Of a stretch of 64,000 nucleotides of DNA, positions 7,335 through 15,912 are shown in pieces. Under the pieces are notes generated by a model, which was given only the letters and a program-made list of their open reading frames with translations, searched no databases and was not told the DNA's origin. Position 1 is the stretch's first letter; each line of letters starts with the position of its first letter. Source of the stretch: Pseudoalteromonas distincta (GTDB taxonomy: Bacteria > Pseudomonadota > Gammaproteobacteria > Enterobacterales > Alteromonadaceae); the NCBI RefSeq assembly GCF_000814675.1, contig NZ_JWIG01000029.1, positions 62,001-126,000 of the forward strand. Reading direction: 5' to 3'. A program made the translations under genes and the position numbers.

Positions 7335-9704
7335 ATGACAAAGTTAACATTAATCTCCTCTGCTATTTTTTCTGTTTTATGTTCTCAATCAGCTTTGGCT
7401 GCCACTGTTACTGGTAAAGTAATGGATGATAAAAATCAACCAATTAAAAATGCCTCAATTCATGTGCATGGCAAAAACCAAAGCGTAAAAAGTAATGATT
7501 TAGGCGAATTTGCTATAGAAATCGATGCAAATAGCCAATTACATATTAGTAAAGACAACTACGTAGACTCTCGTATTGCTGTTAGCGAATCTTCAAATAA
7601 TCTGTCTGTGTCACTTAAACCAACATCGGTTGAGACAGTGGTTGTTTATGCCTCTGCACTTCATAAAAATAGCCTCGAGATGATATCGCCAGTAAGCGTG
7701 CTCTCAGGTGATGAATTAAGAAATAAATCAAAACCAACTCTTGGTGAAACTCTAAAAGGTTTACCAGGCGTAAATGCAAGTTACTTTGGCCCTGTATCAT
7801 CAAGCCCAATTATTCGTGGTTTAGATGGCCCTCGCGTTAAAATCACACAAAACGGATTAGATGCCAGCGATGCATCACGCATTGGCCCAGACCACGCAAC
7901 ATCAAGCGACAGCCTAGCAGCAGAACAAATTGAAGTATTACGTGGCCCAAGTACCCTACTTTATGGCTCTGGTGCAATTGGCGGTGTTGTTAACGTGGTT
8001 GATAACCGCATCCCTACAGACAATATCGACGAGCTTACGGGTGCTGCTGAATACAGCCACGATACAGTGTCAAACTCAAACACAGTAGCTGCAAAACTTG
8101 AAACAGGTAATGAAGGCTTTAACTTTCATTTTGATGGCACTAAGCGCAGTGGCGATGATTACCAAACACCTACCTTTACTATTGCCGACGATGATGGCGA
8201 TGTAGAAACAGAGAATTCTGTAGAAAACACATTTATTGATAGCGAAACACTTAACTTTGGTACCAGCTATGTTGGCGATCATTTAACGATTGGTTTTTCG
8301 TACGGTAGTATTGATACCGATTACGGTATTCCTGGGCATGAGCATCATCACGATCACGAAGGTGAAACTGAAGAAGAGCATGCAGAACATGAAGACGAAG
8401 CAGCTGAAGAGCCGGTTTACGCACATTTAGCGCAAGATCGCTGGCAAGGGCTTGTAAGTTACGCCCTTCATAATAACTGGATTGAAACCATCAACCTACG
8501 TGTTGGCTACACAGATTACTCGCACAGCGAAATTGAAGATGGCGAAATTGGTACTACTTTTAAAAATAAAACGACTGAAGCACGTTTAAATGTAGAGCAT
8601 AAGTTTGCTGATTGGCACGGAATGATGGGCTATCACTACAGCGATTCTGACTACGATGCAATTGGTGAAGAAGCATTTACACCTGCAAGTGTAACTACAA
8701 CTAACGCATTATATTTACTTGAAGAGCGTGAATTTGGCGACGTTACAATTGAACTTGGCGCACGTGTTGAAGATTACAAAATTGAAAGCCAAATCACGGC
8801 ACACGAGCATAGCCACGGTGAAGTAGAGATAGATCACAGCGACGAAGAAACCATTGGGTATAACGAAAGTTTTACCAATTTAAGTGCCTCTGCTGGTGCC
8901 ATTTGGCAATACAAGCCGGGTCATAGTATCGCTACGAGTATTTCTCATTCAGAACGAGCACCACTTTCGGCAGAGCTTTTATCTAACGGTTTACACATTG
9001 CAACTGGCACTTACGAGCTAGGCCTTGGTTACAATATTGAAGATAATGAAGCGCATTTTGAGCCAGAAAATATCAAACAGGAAACTTCAACAAACTTAGA
9101 TTTAAGCTTTAGACGCTTTAGCGGTGATTTTGGTTACACCGTTAACTTTTTCTATAACGATATCAAAAACTTTTATTTTCAAGAAAATACGGGTTTAGTT
9201 TACGATGAAGAAGATGGTTTAGAATCAGCTATTGGTGCACATGACGATGCTGTTGCGGTTTATCAGTTTACAAGTAAAGACGCAGAGCTTTATGGAATTG
9301 AGTTTGACGCGCATTACCAAGTAACACCAAGCGCTATGGTTAAAGTATTTGGTGACTCAACTCGTGCAAAACTAAAAGACGACGAAGGTAATTTACCACG
9401 TATCCCTGCTAATAAATTAGGCTCTGAGTTACAGTACGATTTAGGTGACTTACAACTAACATTAACGGGTACTCATTACTTTGATCAAAACGATGTAACT
9501 GCCTTTGAAACTCAAACTGATGGCTATACGTTATTTGATGCACAAGCTAATTACCAATTAGGTTTAGGCAGTGTCGATGCACAGCTGTATATAAACGTTG
9601 ATAACATTACTGATGAGTTAGGTTTTGTACATAGCTCATTTATTAAAGATAAAGCACCACTACCAGGCAGAAACTTCCGCTTTGGTGTTCGTGGCTATTT
9701 TTAA
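7335..9704 (+). CDS. TonB-dependent receptor with His-rich loop, probable outer-membrane zinc importer (ZnuD-like)
   Basis: A 789-residue outer-membrane receptor. It has a signal peptide (cut after QSALAA), then a carboxypeptidase-regulatory-like domain (about residues 24-95), then a TonB-dependent plug domain (PVSVLSGDELRNKSKPTLGE, SSPIIRGLDGPRVKI, EQIEVLRGPSTLLYG) and a 22-strand-type barrel ending in FRFGVRGYF. A loop around residues 333-360 is very rich in His, Glu and Asp (GHEHHHDHEGE), and another His-rich patch lies near residue 495. Such loops and the two upstream Zur-like boxes are typical of ZnuD-type zinc receptors. Predicted role: TonB-driven zinc uptake under zinc limitation. Confidence 0.88.
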   Translation: MTKLTLISSAIFSVLCSQSALAATVTGKVMDDKNQPIKNASIHVHGKNQSVKSNDLGEFAIEIDANSQLHISKDNYVDSRIAVSESSNNLSVSLKPTSVETVVVYASALHKNSLEMISPVSVLSGDELRNKSKPTLGETLKGLPGVNASYFGPVSSSPIIRGLDGPRVKITQNGLDASDASRIGPDHATSSDSLAAEQIEVLRGPSTLLYGSGAIGGVVNVVDNRIPTDNIDELTGAAEYSHDTVSNSNTVAAKLETGNEGFNFHFDGTKRSGDDYQTPTFTIADDDGDVETENSVENTFIDSETLNFGTSYVGDHLTIGFSYGSIDTDYGIPGHEHHHDHEGETEEEHAEHEDEAAEEPVYAHLAQDRWQGLVSYALHNNWIETINLRVGYTDYSHSEIEDGEIGTTFKNKTTEARLNVEHKFADWHGMMGYHYSDSDYDAIGEEAFTPASVTTTNALYLLEEREFGDVTIELGARVEDYKIESQITAHEHSHGEVEIDHSDEETIGYNESFTNLSASAGAIWQYKPGHSIATSISHSERAPLSAELLSNGLHIATGTYELGLGYNIEDNEAHFEPENIKQETSTNLDLSFRRFSGDFGYTVNFFYNDIKNFYFQENTGLVYDEEDGLESAIGAHDDAVAVYQFTSKDAELYGIEFDAHYQVTPSAMVKVFGDSTRAKLKDDEGNLPRIPANKLGSELQYDLGDLQLTLTGTHYFDQNDVTAFETQTDGYTLFDAQANYQLGLGSVDAQLYINVDNITDELGFVHSSFIKDKAPLPGRNFRFGVRGYF

Positions 9705-9728
9705 TAATTAAAAGTAGTTTTAGTTTAT

Positions 9729-9757
9729 AAACCGCATTTTATTAATGCGGTTTTTTT
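9729..9757 (+). terminator. Terminator of the TonB-dependent receptor gene
   Basis: A 10 bp stem (AAACCGCATT at 9729-9738, AATGCGGTTT at 9744-9753), 5-base loop and a run of seven T (9751-9757). It begins 25 bases after the stop codon. A strong intrinsic terminator. Confidence 0.88.
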
Positions 9758-9774
9758 ATTTTTAGAATATATAA

Positions 9775-10246
9775 TATCGATCGGCAATAATACTTGATCA
9801 ATTCAAGGGATTAAACTTTGCACTAACTGCGTAAAAATTATGATATACGACTGCATGGATGCAAAAGGTAGAGCAATGCAGGAGCAATTAGTGATAACAA
9901 TTAGTTAAAAAAGCTTTTGCCTTGTTATCAACACTATTTTCTTAGCGCAAAATAGATCACTTAATTAGGGTCTGTTGATCTTTGCGGATTAAAATTTGTT
10001 CAAACTAGGGGCTATTTAATCGCGGCGCGAGGTTTGTAACCTAGTGGGCTAAGTAAAAACCGAGCAACAAAGAGTAAATAGCCCCTAGAAAGAACCCTTT
10101 GGGCAGCGCCTGTTTGGCATTAATGCTACGTTATCGCCCATTTATGGGGAATAACCACACTACATAGGCTCTGCCTTGCCTAAATACCAAACAGACTGCT
10201 GCAAATTTAACCTTGAAAGATCAACAGACCCTAATCGAATTGGTAT
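9775..10246. mobile_element. MITE-like repeat A, copy 1, split by a second element
   Basis: The outer parts (9775-9967 and 10234-10246) match a second copy at 29203-29393. Shared blocks include GCAATAATACTT near the left end, ACGACTGCATGGATGCA (9847-9863), GCAGGAGCAATT, TATCAACAC and CAAAATAGATCA near the right end. The right end, GAATTGGTAT, mirrors the ATACCAAT left end of copy 2; the left end here (ATATCGATCGGC) is degraded. No coding frame is present. The element is interrupted at a TA near its right end by another MITE. Confidence 0.75.
9968..10231. mobile_element. MITE B (264 bp) with 16 bp terminal inverted repeats and TA duplication
   Basis: The ends are GGGTCTGTTGATCTTT (9968-9983) and its exact complement AAAGATCAACAGACCC (10216-10231); weaker inverted similarity continues for about 15 more bases. 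Both ends are flanked by TA (9966-9967 and 10232-10233). Removing the element and one TA restores TTAATTAATCGAATTGG, which matches copy 2 of repeat A except for one base. The TA duplication points to mobilisation by an IS630/Tc1-mariner-type transposase. An internal 14 bp inverted repeat (CTAGGGGCTATTTA at 10005-10018, complement at 10075-10088) could form a long hairpin. No transposase gene is inside. Confidence 0.82.
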
Positions 10247-10267
10247 AAAACACTTAGATTACAGACA

Positions 10268-10302
10268 CAAAAAAGCCGTATTCAGATTGAATACGGCTTT
10301 TT
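10268..10302 (-). terminator. Terminator of fklB
   Basis: A 14 bp perfect stem (AAAAGCCGTATTCA at 10271-10284 with TGAATACGGCTTTT at 10288-10301) around a 3-base loop, flanked by A and T runs. It lies 30 bases beyond the fklB stop on the minus strand and could work in both directions. Confidence 0.88.
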
Positions 10303-10330
10303 AAACTCTTAATTTTAAAATTTATTTAAA

Positions 10331-10951
10331 TTAAGAAATGATTTCGTGTAGTTCAACGTCAAATACAAGCGTTGAGAAAGGTGCGATTGCAGCACCTGCG
10401 CCACGTTCACCATAAGCAAGCTCATGAGGAACGTAGATACGCCATTTAGTACCTACAGGCATCATTTGTAATGCTTCAGTCCAACCTTTGATCACGCCAC
10501 CAACTGGAAATTCAGCTGGTTGACCGCGCTCGTATGAGCTATCAAACACAGTACCGTTAATTAGTGTACCGTGGTAATCAACACGTACTGTAGACTCAGC
10601 TGTTGGCTTTTCGCCTTCGCCAGTCGCTAGTACTTCATATTGAAGACCAGACTCAGTTACTGTGATTTCAGGACGTTTTGCGTTTTCTTCTAAGAATGCA
10701 ATACCTTCGGCAGAAAGTACTTTAGATTCTTCTTCACGACGAGCTTGGATCTCTTCGTTAATCTTTTCGAATGCAGCTTGAATCTCAGGGATCTCAACTT
10801 GAAATGCGCTACCAGCGTACGCATCTTTCATGCCTTCAAATACTGAATTTAGGTTTAAGCCTTCAAAAGGATTAGACTTAAGTTGCTCACCCATTTGTAA
10901 GCCAATACCGTAACTTGCTTTTTCAGCATCTGTAGTAAAATTATCTGACAT
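10331..10951 (-). CDS. fklB: FKBP-type peptidyl-prolyl cis-trans isomerase
   Basis: A 206-residue protein, the same length as E. coli FklB. The N-terminal half is the FKBP-type dimerisation domain (ASYGIGLQMGEQLKSNP, ENAKRPEITVTESGLQY), and the C-terminal half is the FKBP catalytic domain (VRVDYHGTLINGTVFDSSYERG, here reported as its VDYHGTL and GTVFDSS cores, then FPVGGVIKGWTEALQMMPVG and AYGERGAGAAI). No signal peptide is present, so it is cytoplasmic, as for FklB rather than FkpA. It catalyses proline isomerisation in protein folding. Monocistronic with its own terminator. Confidence 0.93.
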   Translation of the reverse strand: MSDNFTTDAEKASYGIGLQMGEQLKSNPFEGLNLNSVFEGMKDAYAGSAFQVEIPEIQAAFEKINEEIQARREEESKVLSAEGIAFLEENAKRPEITVTESGLQYEVLATGEGEKPTAESTVRVDYHGTLINGTVFDSSYERGQPAEFPVGGVIKGWTEALQMMPVGTKWRIYVPHELAYGERGAGAAIAPFSTLVFDVELHEIIS

Positions 10952-11020
10952 AATGTGTTTTTCACGTTTTGTTAGTTAAAAGACACGTATATGCTATCAC
11001 AAAATAAACCCCGTTTGGGG

Positions 11021-11407
11021 CTAGTTTTTGCTGAGTTTTAGCTTAATTAGGCCAACAATATAACTACAAAGCGGTAAAGTGAATAAAATTCCAACAAGTA
11101 AAGGAATAGCTAATAATCCAGATTCACCAGACAATAAAAATGGCACTGCAACTAAGCCTACTAAACCAATAAAAGCAGAGCCAATTACTGGCCAATGTTT
11201 ATCATATTTAGTAATAAGATGGGCAGCCAAAATATTAAAACCAAGACCATAAGCAAAAGCGGTAATTAATGGATATTCTGGTTGTGCGTCGACCGCCATT
11301 TTTGCCAACAAGCTAATAGCACTTTGATAGCAGTAACCAAATACCACCCATAATAAAAGATGTTTTATTAATTGCTGTGAGGTTGATAGGTTCGTTGCTT
11401 TAGTCAT
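11021..11407 (-). CDS. Hypothetical membrane protein, four predicted helices
   Basis: A 128-residue protein that I do not recognise. It has a polar N-terminus, then four hydrophobic stretches (about residues 15-37, 44-64, 72-91 and 96-120) and a basic tail LKLKLSKN-like (KLKLSKN), consistent with an inner-membrane protein. It lies between the tRNA-Ser terminator and fklB, on the same strand as fklB. Function unknown. Confidence 0.6.
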   Translation of the reverse strand: MTKATNLSTSQQLIKHLLLWVVFGYCYQSAISLLAKMAVDAQPEYPLITAFAYGLGFNILAAHLITKYDKHWPVIGSAFIGLVGLVAVPFLLSGESGLLAIPLLVGILFTLPLCSYIVGLIKLKLSKN

Positions 11408-11424
11408 TAATTAAACTCCACAAA

Positions 11425-11454
11425 GCAAAAAACCGCCTATAAGGCGGTTTTTTT
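11425..11454 (-). terminator. Terminator downstream of tRNA-Ser
   Basis: AAACCGCCT (11430-11438) pairs with AGGCGGTTT (11442-11450) around a 3-base loop, with A and T runs on the two sides. It begins seven bases beyond the 3' end of the tRNA on the minus strand and can also serve as a bidirectional stop. Confidence 0.85.
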
Positions 11455-11460
11455 AAATAA

Positions 11461-11551
11461 TGGTGGAGAGATAGGGATTTGAACCCTAGATGGGCTATAA
11501 ACCCATGCCGGTTTTCAAGACCGGTGCATTCGACCACTCTGCCATCTCTCC
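11461..11551 (-). tRNA. tRNA-Ser (anticodon UGA)
   Basis: On the minus strand the acceptor stem GGAGAGA (5') pairs with TCTCTCC (3'), followed by discriminator A and an encoded CCA. The anticodon arm CCGGT-CTTGAAA-ACCGG has TGA at plus positions 11515-11517. A long variable arm (CATGGGTTTATAGCCCATC) is present, as required for a class II serine tRNA. The T arm TAGGGTTCAAATCCCTA is canonical. It decodes UCN codons, mainly UCA. Confidence 0.97.
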
Positions 11552-11695
11552 GTACGGCGCGAATAATATGGTTAAACGTGTTACTTGTAAAGAGCTAAAT
11601 ATAAATTAATCGTAAATAATTATTAAACGATTAAAAACAAGTCACATTGCTCTTTTGTTGCGCTATTTACTGCAACACGCTTATTAATTCAATAC

Positions 11696-12073
11696 TCAGT
11701 AATATTGTTTGGGCCTGCGAGCAATCCAAGAACAAATCAAACAAGCCAATAAACTCAATGCCGTGAATGTTACACTTTGAAAAATTAAGTCAAACCGATT
11801 TAAATCATCACTTGGCACTATTACAAACATAAAAGCGGGGAGTACACTTAGCGCTAAAACATAACAACACACTTTAAATGCCCGTCCAAAGTCAAAACGT
11901 TTAGACTGTTGCATCCACAAAGTTAACAGTATTAGCATACCTATTGCAGAGCCTGCTATAAAATGCGCTGCATTTGTACTCATTGCAACATACAAAGTTA
12001 CAAAAGCACCAACAACTCCCCAAATTGACCACGCAAGCCAGTTTTCTTTTTCCTGTAAAAATAAATTTCCCAT
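11696..12073 (-). CDS. Hypothetical membrane protein, about four helices
   Basis: A 125-residue protein starting at MGNLFLQEKENWLAW; the frame is open further upstream to 12148, but that extension is very basic and low in complexity, so I prefer 12073. Hydrophobic segments fall at about residues 14-33, 36-56, 70-90 and 99-119, with a basic end RRPKQYY. Not recognised. A stand-alone gene between tRNA-Ser and ydjA. Confidence 0.6.
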   Translation of the reverse strand: MGNLFLQEKENWLAWSIWGVVGAFVTLYVAMSTNAAHFIAGSAIGMLILLTLWMQQSKRFDFGRAFKVCCYVLALSVLPAFMFVIVPSDDLNRFDLIFQSVTFTALSLLACLICSWIARRPKQYY

Positions 12074-12276
12074 TGTTTTCGTCTTCTTTATCGTTATTTT
12101 TATTAAGACTTTCCATAATGTATCAAAAAACAACCGATTAAAAAACAAACTGAAGAAGAATTATTAACTTTTGTGCTTCCAAGCGCTTCTCACAGCCAAA
12201 CCACTAACTCTTTTATATTACTCTTAGTAACCTTAATGAATTATGACTATGCAAATTGCATAAAGTTCATACTATT

Positions 12277-12825
12277 TCACAAATTACTAAAATAATGTTC
12301 TGGTTTATGGCGAGGTGACTTTTTACACTCGACTTGAGGAGTACCAATGTATAAGTACCCTACTATTTCATCTTGCTCATGTAAGTTAAGCGCTTTTTTG
12401 ACTGCTCTACTTTGTGCAAAATAACCTGTGCGCCAAACACCACCTAAACCTTGAGCAAATGCAGCTTGTTGCATTGCTAATACACTACAGCCTGCACTTT
12501 GTACTTGCTCGATACGAGGAACTTTTGGGTGTTCTTGATATTTAGCAATTGCTATTACAATCATCGGCGAACGAAGGGGAAGCTCTTTAGCACGGTTAAT
12601 TACTTTTTCTGTCTGTTGCTCTGCCACTGCACTTTGATGGTAAATTTCACCCAGTTTATTGCGTGCATCACCTTGAGCTATGATGAACTGCCACGGTGCT
12701 ATACAGCCATGATCAGGAACACGTAATGCTGCTTGCTTAATTATGTCGAGCTGCTCAGGCGTAGGGCCCGGCTCTGTTAGTTTAGAGTCTGATTGGCGAG
12801 TAAGTAAAAGCTCGATAGCGTTCAT
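12277..12825 (-). CDS. ydjA: Nitroreductase family protein, YdjA-like
   Basis: A 182-residue FMN-dependent oxidoreductase of the minimal nitroreductase type. It aligns with E. coli YdjA (183 residues): N-terminal LLTRQSDSKLTEPGPT with the FMN-binding Arg, VPDHGCIAPWQFI, VPRIEQVQSAGCSVLAMQQA, GLGGVWRTGYF and the C-terminal GYLYIGTPQ. The physiological substrate is unknown in this family; reduction of nitro compounds or quinones with NAD(P)H is likely. The GGAA site lies five bases from the ATG. In E. coli ydjA neighbours sppA and ansA; here doxX and fadH lie between. Confidence 0.88.
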   Translation of the reverse strand: MNAIELLLTRQSDSKLTEPGPTPEQLDIIKQAALRVPDHGCIAPWQFIIAQGDARNKLGEIYHQSAVAEQQTEKVINRAKELPLRSPMIVIAIAKYQEHPKVPRIEQVQSAGCSVLAMQQAAFAQGLGGVWRTGYFAQSRAVKKALNLHEQDEIVGYLYIGTPQVECKKSPRHKPEHYFSNL

Positions 12826-12902
12826 AACGATTCCTCAAAATTCAAAACGATAGAGTAACATTTAAAACCTTAAATAATAAATACCGAGAAATTAAAATGC
12901 AA

Positions 12903-12934
12903 AACGGCCGCAAAGGGTCAACTATGCAGCCGTT
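12903..12934 (-). terminator. Probable terminator of the DoxX-family gene
   Basis: AACGGCCGCA (12903-12912) pairs with TGCAGCCGTT (12925-12934) with one mismatch. On the minus strand the hairpin is followed by TTTTGCATTTT. It starts 21 bases after the doxX stop codon. Confidence 0.6.
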
Positions 12935-12954
12935 AATAAAATACATTTAATGCG

Positions 12955-13638
12955 CTATTTTTTTATAACGTTTCGCTTTAACCAGTAATCAAAACTAACA
13001 AAACGCCCACCGCCCATAAAAAATAAACTTAAGAGCATAGCAAAATAAATTGCCGAAAATTCTATGCCATTATTTAAAATAGATGGTTTACCTTTTTCGT
13101 ATAGGTAATCAGGAAAGCCATGCTCTTCAACTAAGCCTCGAATTTTTCCTATCCTGTCTTGTACTTCTAGTGAGTTTTCGAGGCTTTCTTTTGCACCTGG
13201 TATAGATAACCAATCAAGTACTTGCGCAGCACTTGTTTCTGGATTAGTCGGCGCTATTGCAAACCACCCGTTATGCCAATGTACTGAAGTAGCCGCTACA
13301 ACCATTGTGAACATAAGCGGGATACTGACTAGGCGAGTTAAAAGGCCAAATAATAACAACCAACCACCTAAAAATTCACTCCATCCAGCTAAAAAAGCTA
13401 GTAAGTCAGGAAACGGTAAGCCTAAACCCCATTCACTATTACCAAACCATTGAACGACATCAGGCGACGCTAAAAAGTTATTTAGAAAGCCTTCTGTTTC
13501 AGTGCTTATAGCAAGTTTGTTATAACCTGCGATGATCATAACGGGAGCTAAGATTAAGCGAAATAGTAAAGCAGGTAAACCATCTAAAAACGATAGTTTA
13601 CCCAATATTGTGTTATAAAAACTGATTAGTTTATTCAT
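12955..13638 (-). CDS. DoxX family membrane protein
   Basis: A 227-residue inner-membrane protein of the DoxX/SURF4-like type. Features are the first helix with LLFRLILAPVMIIAGYNKL, a central GWSEFLGGWLLLFGLLTRL helix pair, VHWHNGWFAIAP with a His-rich loop, and a last helix near residue 200. A loop insertion of about 50 polar residues (about 150-195) separates the third and fourth helices. Members have poorly defined roles in redox or sulfur metabolism and stress. An AGGA site precedes the ATG. It lies alone between ydjA and fadH on the same strand. Confidence 0.8.
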   Translation of the reverse strand: MNKLISFYNTILGKLSFLDGLPALLFRLILAPVMIIAGYNKLAISTETEGFLNNFLASPDVVQWFGNSEWGLGLPFPDLLAFLAGWSEFLGGWLLLFGLLTRLVSIPLMFTMVVAATSVHWHNGWFAIAPTNPETSAAQVLDWLSIPGAKESLENSLEVQDRIGKIRGLVEEHGFPDYLYEKGKPSILNNGIEFSAIYFAMLLSLFFMGGGRFVSFDYWLKRNVIKK

Positions 13639-13731
13639 GCGTATCCTGTGTGTTCAATGTTTATTAAGTTATAGACTATAAACAACAAAGACCGTATAAA
13701 TTGATAAACTATTTCAATTTATTTACAAAGG

Positions 13732-15693
13732 TTAAATACTTCTCGCCACTTGTAGGGCTTCAAAAATAGCGCGTTTAGCATCAATTGCAGCAGCCAGTTT
13801 AGCTCCGCCTATCACATGCACTTTTGCGTTATCTGTGTAACCTTCTAGCACTTCGCTATTAGAAACCTGACCAATACAGGCAATAACAGTATCTACCGGC
13901 AGCACTTGTACTTCTCCAGCAACATTAATTGTTAACCCATTTTTATCAAAACTTTGATATTGGCAATCAGCAATTTGTTTAACGCCATGCTGTTTAGCAA
14001 CTTGGCGATGTATCCAACCAGTGGTTTTACCAAGCTCACTACCAAAACGACCCGAACTGCGTTTTAACATATACAATTGGCGCTCGTCTTTATGAGGCTG
14101 TGCATCACACTCAATCCCCCATTGCGTTTTAAACTCGCTAATAGATTGTGATTTATGTTCGCTTAAAAACGCAACCATATCAAAACCAATACCGCCAGCA
14201 CCTAAAATAGCGATTGATTTGCCCAATTCTACTTCGCCGCGTATGACTTCGTCATAGGCAAACACACGCTTATCATCACTACATTTAATAGAGGCTTCAC
14301 GCGGCCTAACGCCTGTTGCAAAAACAATATCATCATAATCTTTAAGCATTGAATCGTCGTAAGCTTTACTAAGCTCCACACTTACTTTTAATCGCTCGAG
14401 CTCATTAGTGAAGTAAGTAAGTGTATGGTTAAAGTCTTCTTTACCCGGTATCTGCATGGCTAAATTAAATTGACCGCCCATTTGCGATTTTTGATCAATT
14501 AACGTGACGTTATGCCCTTTTTGAGCCAAGTAACAACTTGCTGATAAACCAGCAGGACCTGCACCGACAACTAATACATTTTTAGCTTTGGCTGCTTGCT
14601 CTAGCGGGTAATCTAGCTCAAATGCAGCTTGTGGATTAACTAAACACGTAGCACGTTTATTTTTAAATACGTGATCTAGACAACCCTGGTTACATCCAAT
14701 ACAAATATTAATTTGTTTAGATTGATTGTTTACATACTTATTAAAAAACTCAGGATCAGCCAATAACGGACGTGCCATCGAAATTAAATCAGCCTCGCCC
14801 GCATTTAAAATATCGTTAGCAATTTCTGGAGTATTAATTCGGTTAACAGCAATAACTGGCACGCTCACCACGTCTTTTAAACGTTTTGATGCTTCTTTAA
14901 ATGCACCCGGTGGCACCATACTCGCAATAGTCGGTACACGCGCTTCGTGCCAACCAATGCCAGTGTTAAATATATCAACACCTGCTTTTTCAAGTTCGGT
15001 AGCCTGAATAACAACTTCCTCTGGTGTTGAACCGTTTGGAATCAAATCAATGACCGACAATCTAAAAATAATTAAGAATTTTTCAGATACTTTTGCTCTT
15101 ACAGCTTTAACTATTTCAAGTGCAAGTCGCATTCTATTTTCTAAGCTGCCACCAAACTCATCATCGCGTTTATTGGTGTGCGGCGCCATAAACTCATTGA
15201 TCAAATACCCTTCAGAACCCATGACTTCTACGCCATCGTAGCCGGCTTTTTCAGCCATATAGGCAGAATACGCAAAGTCTTTAATTGTTTTTTTAATCGA
15301 GCCAAGCGACATCGCTTTAGGTTTATAAGGATTAATAGGTGCTTTTATTGCACTTGGTGCTTGATTGAAAGGATGGTATGCGTAACGTCCAGCATGTAAT
15401 AATTGCAAACAAATTTTTCCACCGTGTTTATGCACAGCATCTGTGTAGGCGCGATGCTTAAACACATCGTAATAACTATTAAATGAGGAAGAAATAGGTG
15501 TTAGCTTGCCACGTAAATTAGGGCTGTATCCGCCTGTAATTAACATCGCGGTGCCACCTTTTGCACGTGCTTCATAAAATGCGCGTAAGCGTTTGCGGTT
15601 ATGCCAGCCCTCTTCAAGACCTGTATGCATTGAGCCCATAACTAAGCGGTTACGTAATTGTGTGTGTTTTAGTTGTAATTGTTGTTCTAACAT
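13732..15693 (-). CDS. fadH: NADPH-dependent 2,4-dienoyl-CoA reductase
   Basis: A 653-residue iron-sulfur flavoprotein (E. coli FadH is 672). The N-terminal half is an Old-Yellow-Enzyme-type TIM barrel (LRNRLVMGSMHTGLEEG, HAGRYAYHPF, GYLINEFMAPHTNKRDDEFGG). Four cysteines in ICIGCNQGCLDH and ATCLVNP bind the 4Fe-4S cluster. The C-terminal half holds FAD- and NADPH-binding Rossmann folds (VLVVGAGPAGLSASCYLA, IAILGAGGIGFDMVAFL). It reduces 2,4-dienoyl-CoA so that polyunsaturated fatty acids can enter beta-oxidation. Monocistronic here; a FadR-like sequence lies just upstream. Confidence 0.94.
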   Translation of the reverse strand: MLEQQLQLKHTQLRNRLVMGSMHTGLEEGWHNRKRLRAFYEARAKGGTAMLITGGYSPNLRGKLTPISSSFNSYYDVFKHRAYTDAVHKHGGKICLQLLHAGRYAYHPFNQAPSAIKAPINPYKPKAMSLGSIKKTIKDFAYSAYMAEKAGYDGVEVMGSEGYLINEFMAPHTNKRDDEFGGSLENRMRLALEIVKAVRAKVSEKFLIIFRLSVIDLIPNGSTPEEVVIQATELEKAGVDIFNTGIGWHEARVPTIASMVPPGAFKEASKRLKDVVSVPVIAVNRINTPEIANDILNAGEADLISMARPLLADPEFFNKYVNNQSKQINICIGCNQGCLDHVFKNKRATCLVNPQAAFELDYPLEQAAKAKNVLVVGAGPAGLSASCYLAQKGHNVTLIDQKSQMGGQFNLAMQIPGKEDFNHTLTYFTNELERLKVSVELSKAYDDSMLKDYDDIVFATGVRPREASIKCSDDKRVFAYDEVIRGEVELGKSIAILGAGGIGFDMVAFLSEHKSQSISEFKTQWGIECDAQPHKDERQLYMLKRSSGRFGSELGKTTGWIHRQVAKQHGVKQIADCQYQSFDKNGLTINVAGEVQVLPVDTVIACIGQVSNSEVLEGYTDNAKVHVIGGAKLAAAIDAKRAIFEALQVARSI

Positions 15694-15706
15694 CTTGTGC
15701 CCCGTT

Positions 15707-15723
15707 AACTGGTCTAACCTGTA
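15707..15723 (-). promoter_or_regulatory. Possible FadR-type operator upstream of fadH
   Basis: AACTGGTCTAACCTGTA resembles the FadR consensus AACTGGTCNGACCAGTT with three mismatches among the defined positions, all in the right half. It starts 14 bases upstream of the fadH ATG. The left half-site is perfect, but whether this organism uses FadR or another fatty-acid regulator (for example PsrA) cannot be seen here. Confidence 0.35.
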
Positions 15724-15912
15724 TACATTAGCTAATTCTGCTTTAATGGCAAGTAATAAGCAATATGTGCATGCATTTAATTAAAAATAGCAGTAAAAAC
15801 TTACGTTTATATAGGTTCATAAACACTTCGTTACGATTTAGCAGTTAAATTTATTTTTATTCTAGGCTAAGATGGAACTAATGTATTAACTGTACCAAAT
15901 TAAGGAGCTATT

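Noticed and set aside
9968-10231. Full insertion sequence
   Set aside because: At 264 bp it has no room for a transposase and no long frame; it is a MITE only.
11461-12148. Integration site at tRNA-Ser
   Set aside because: No direct repeat of the tRNA end, integrase or mobile gene was seen on either side.
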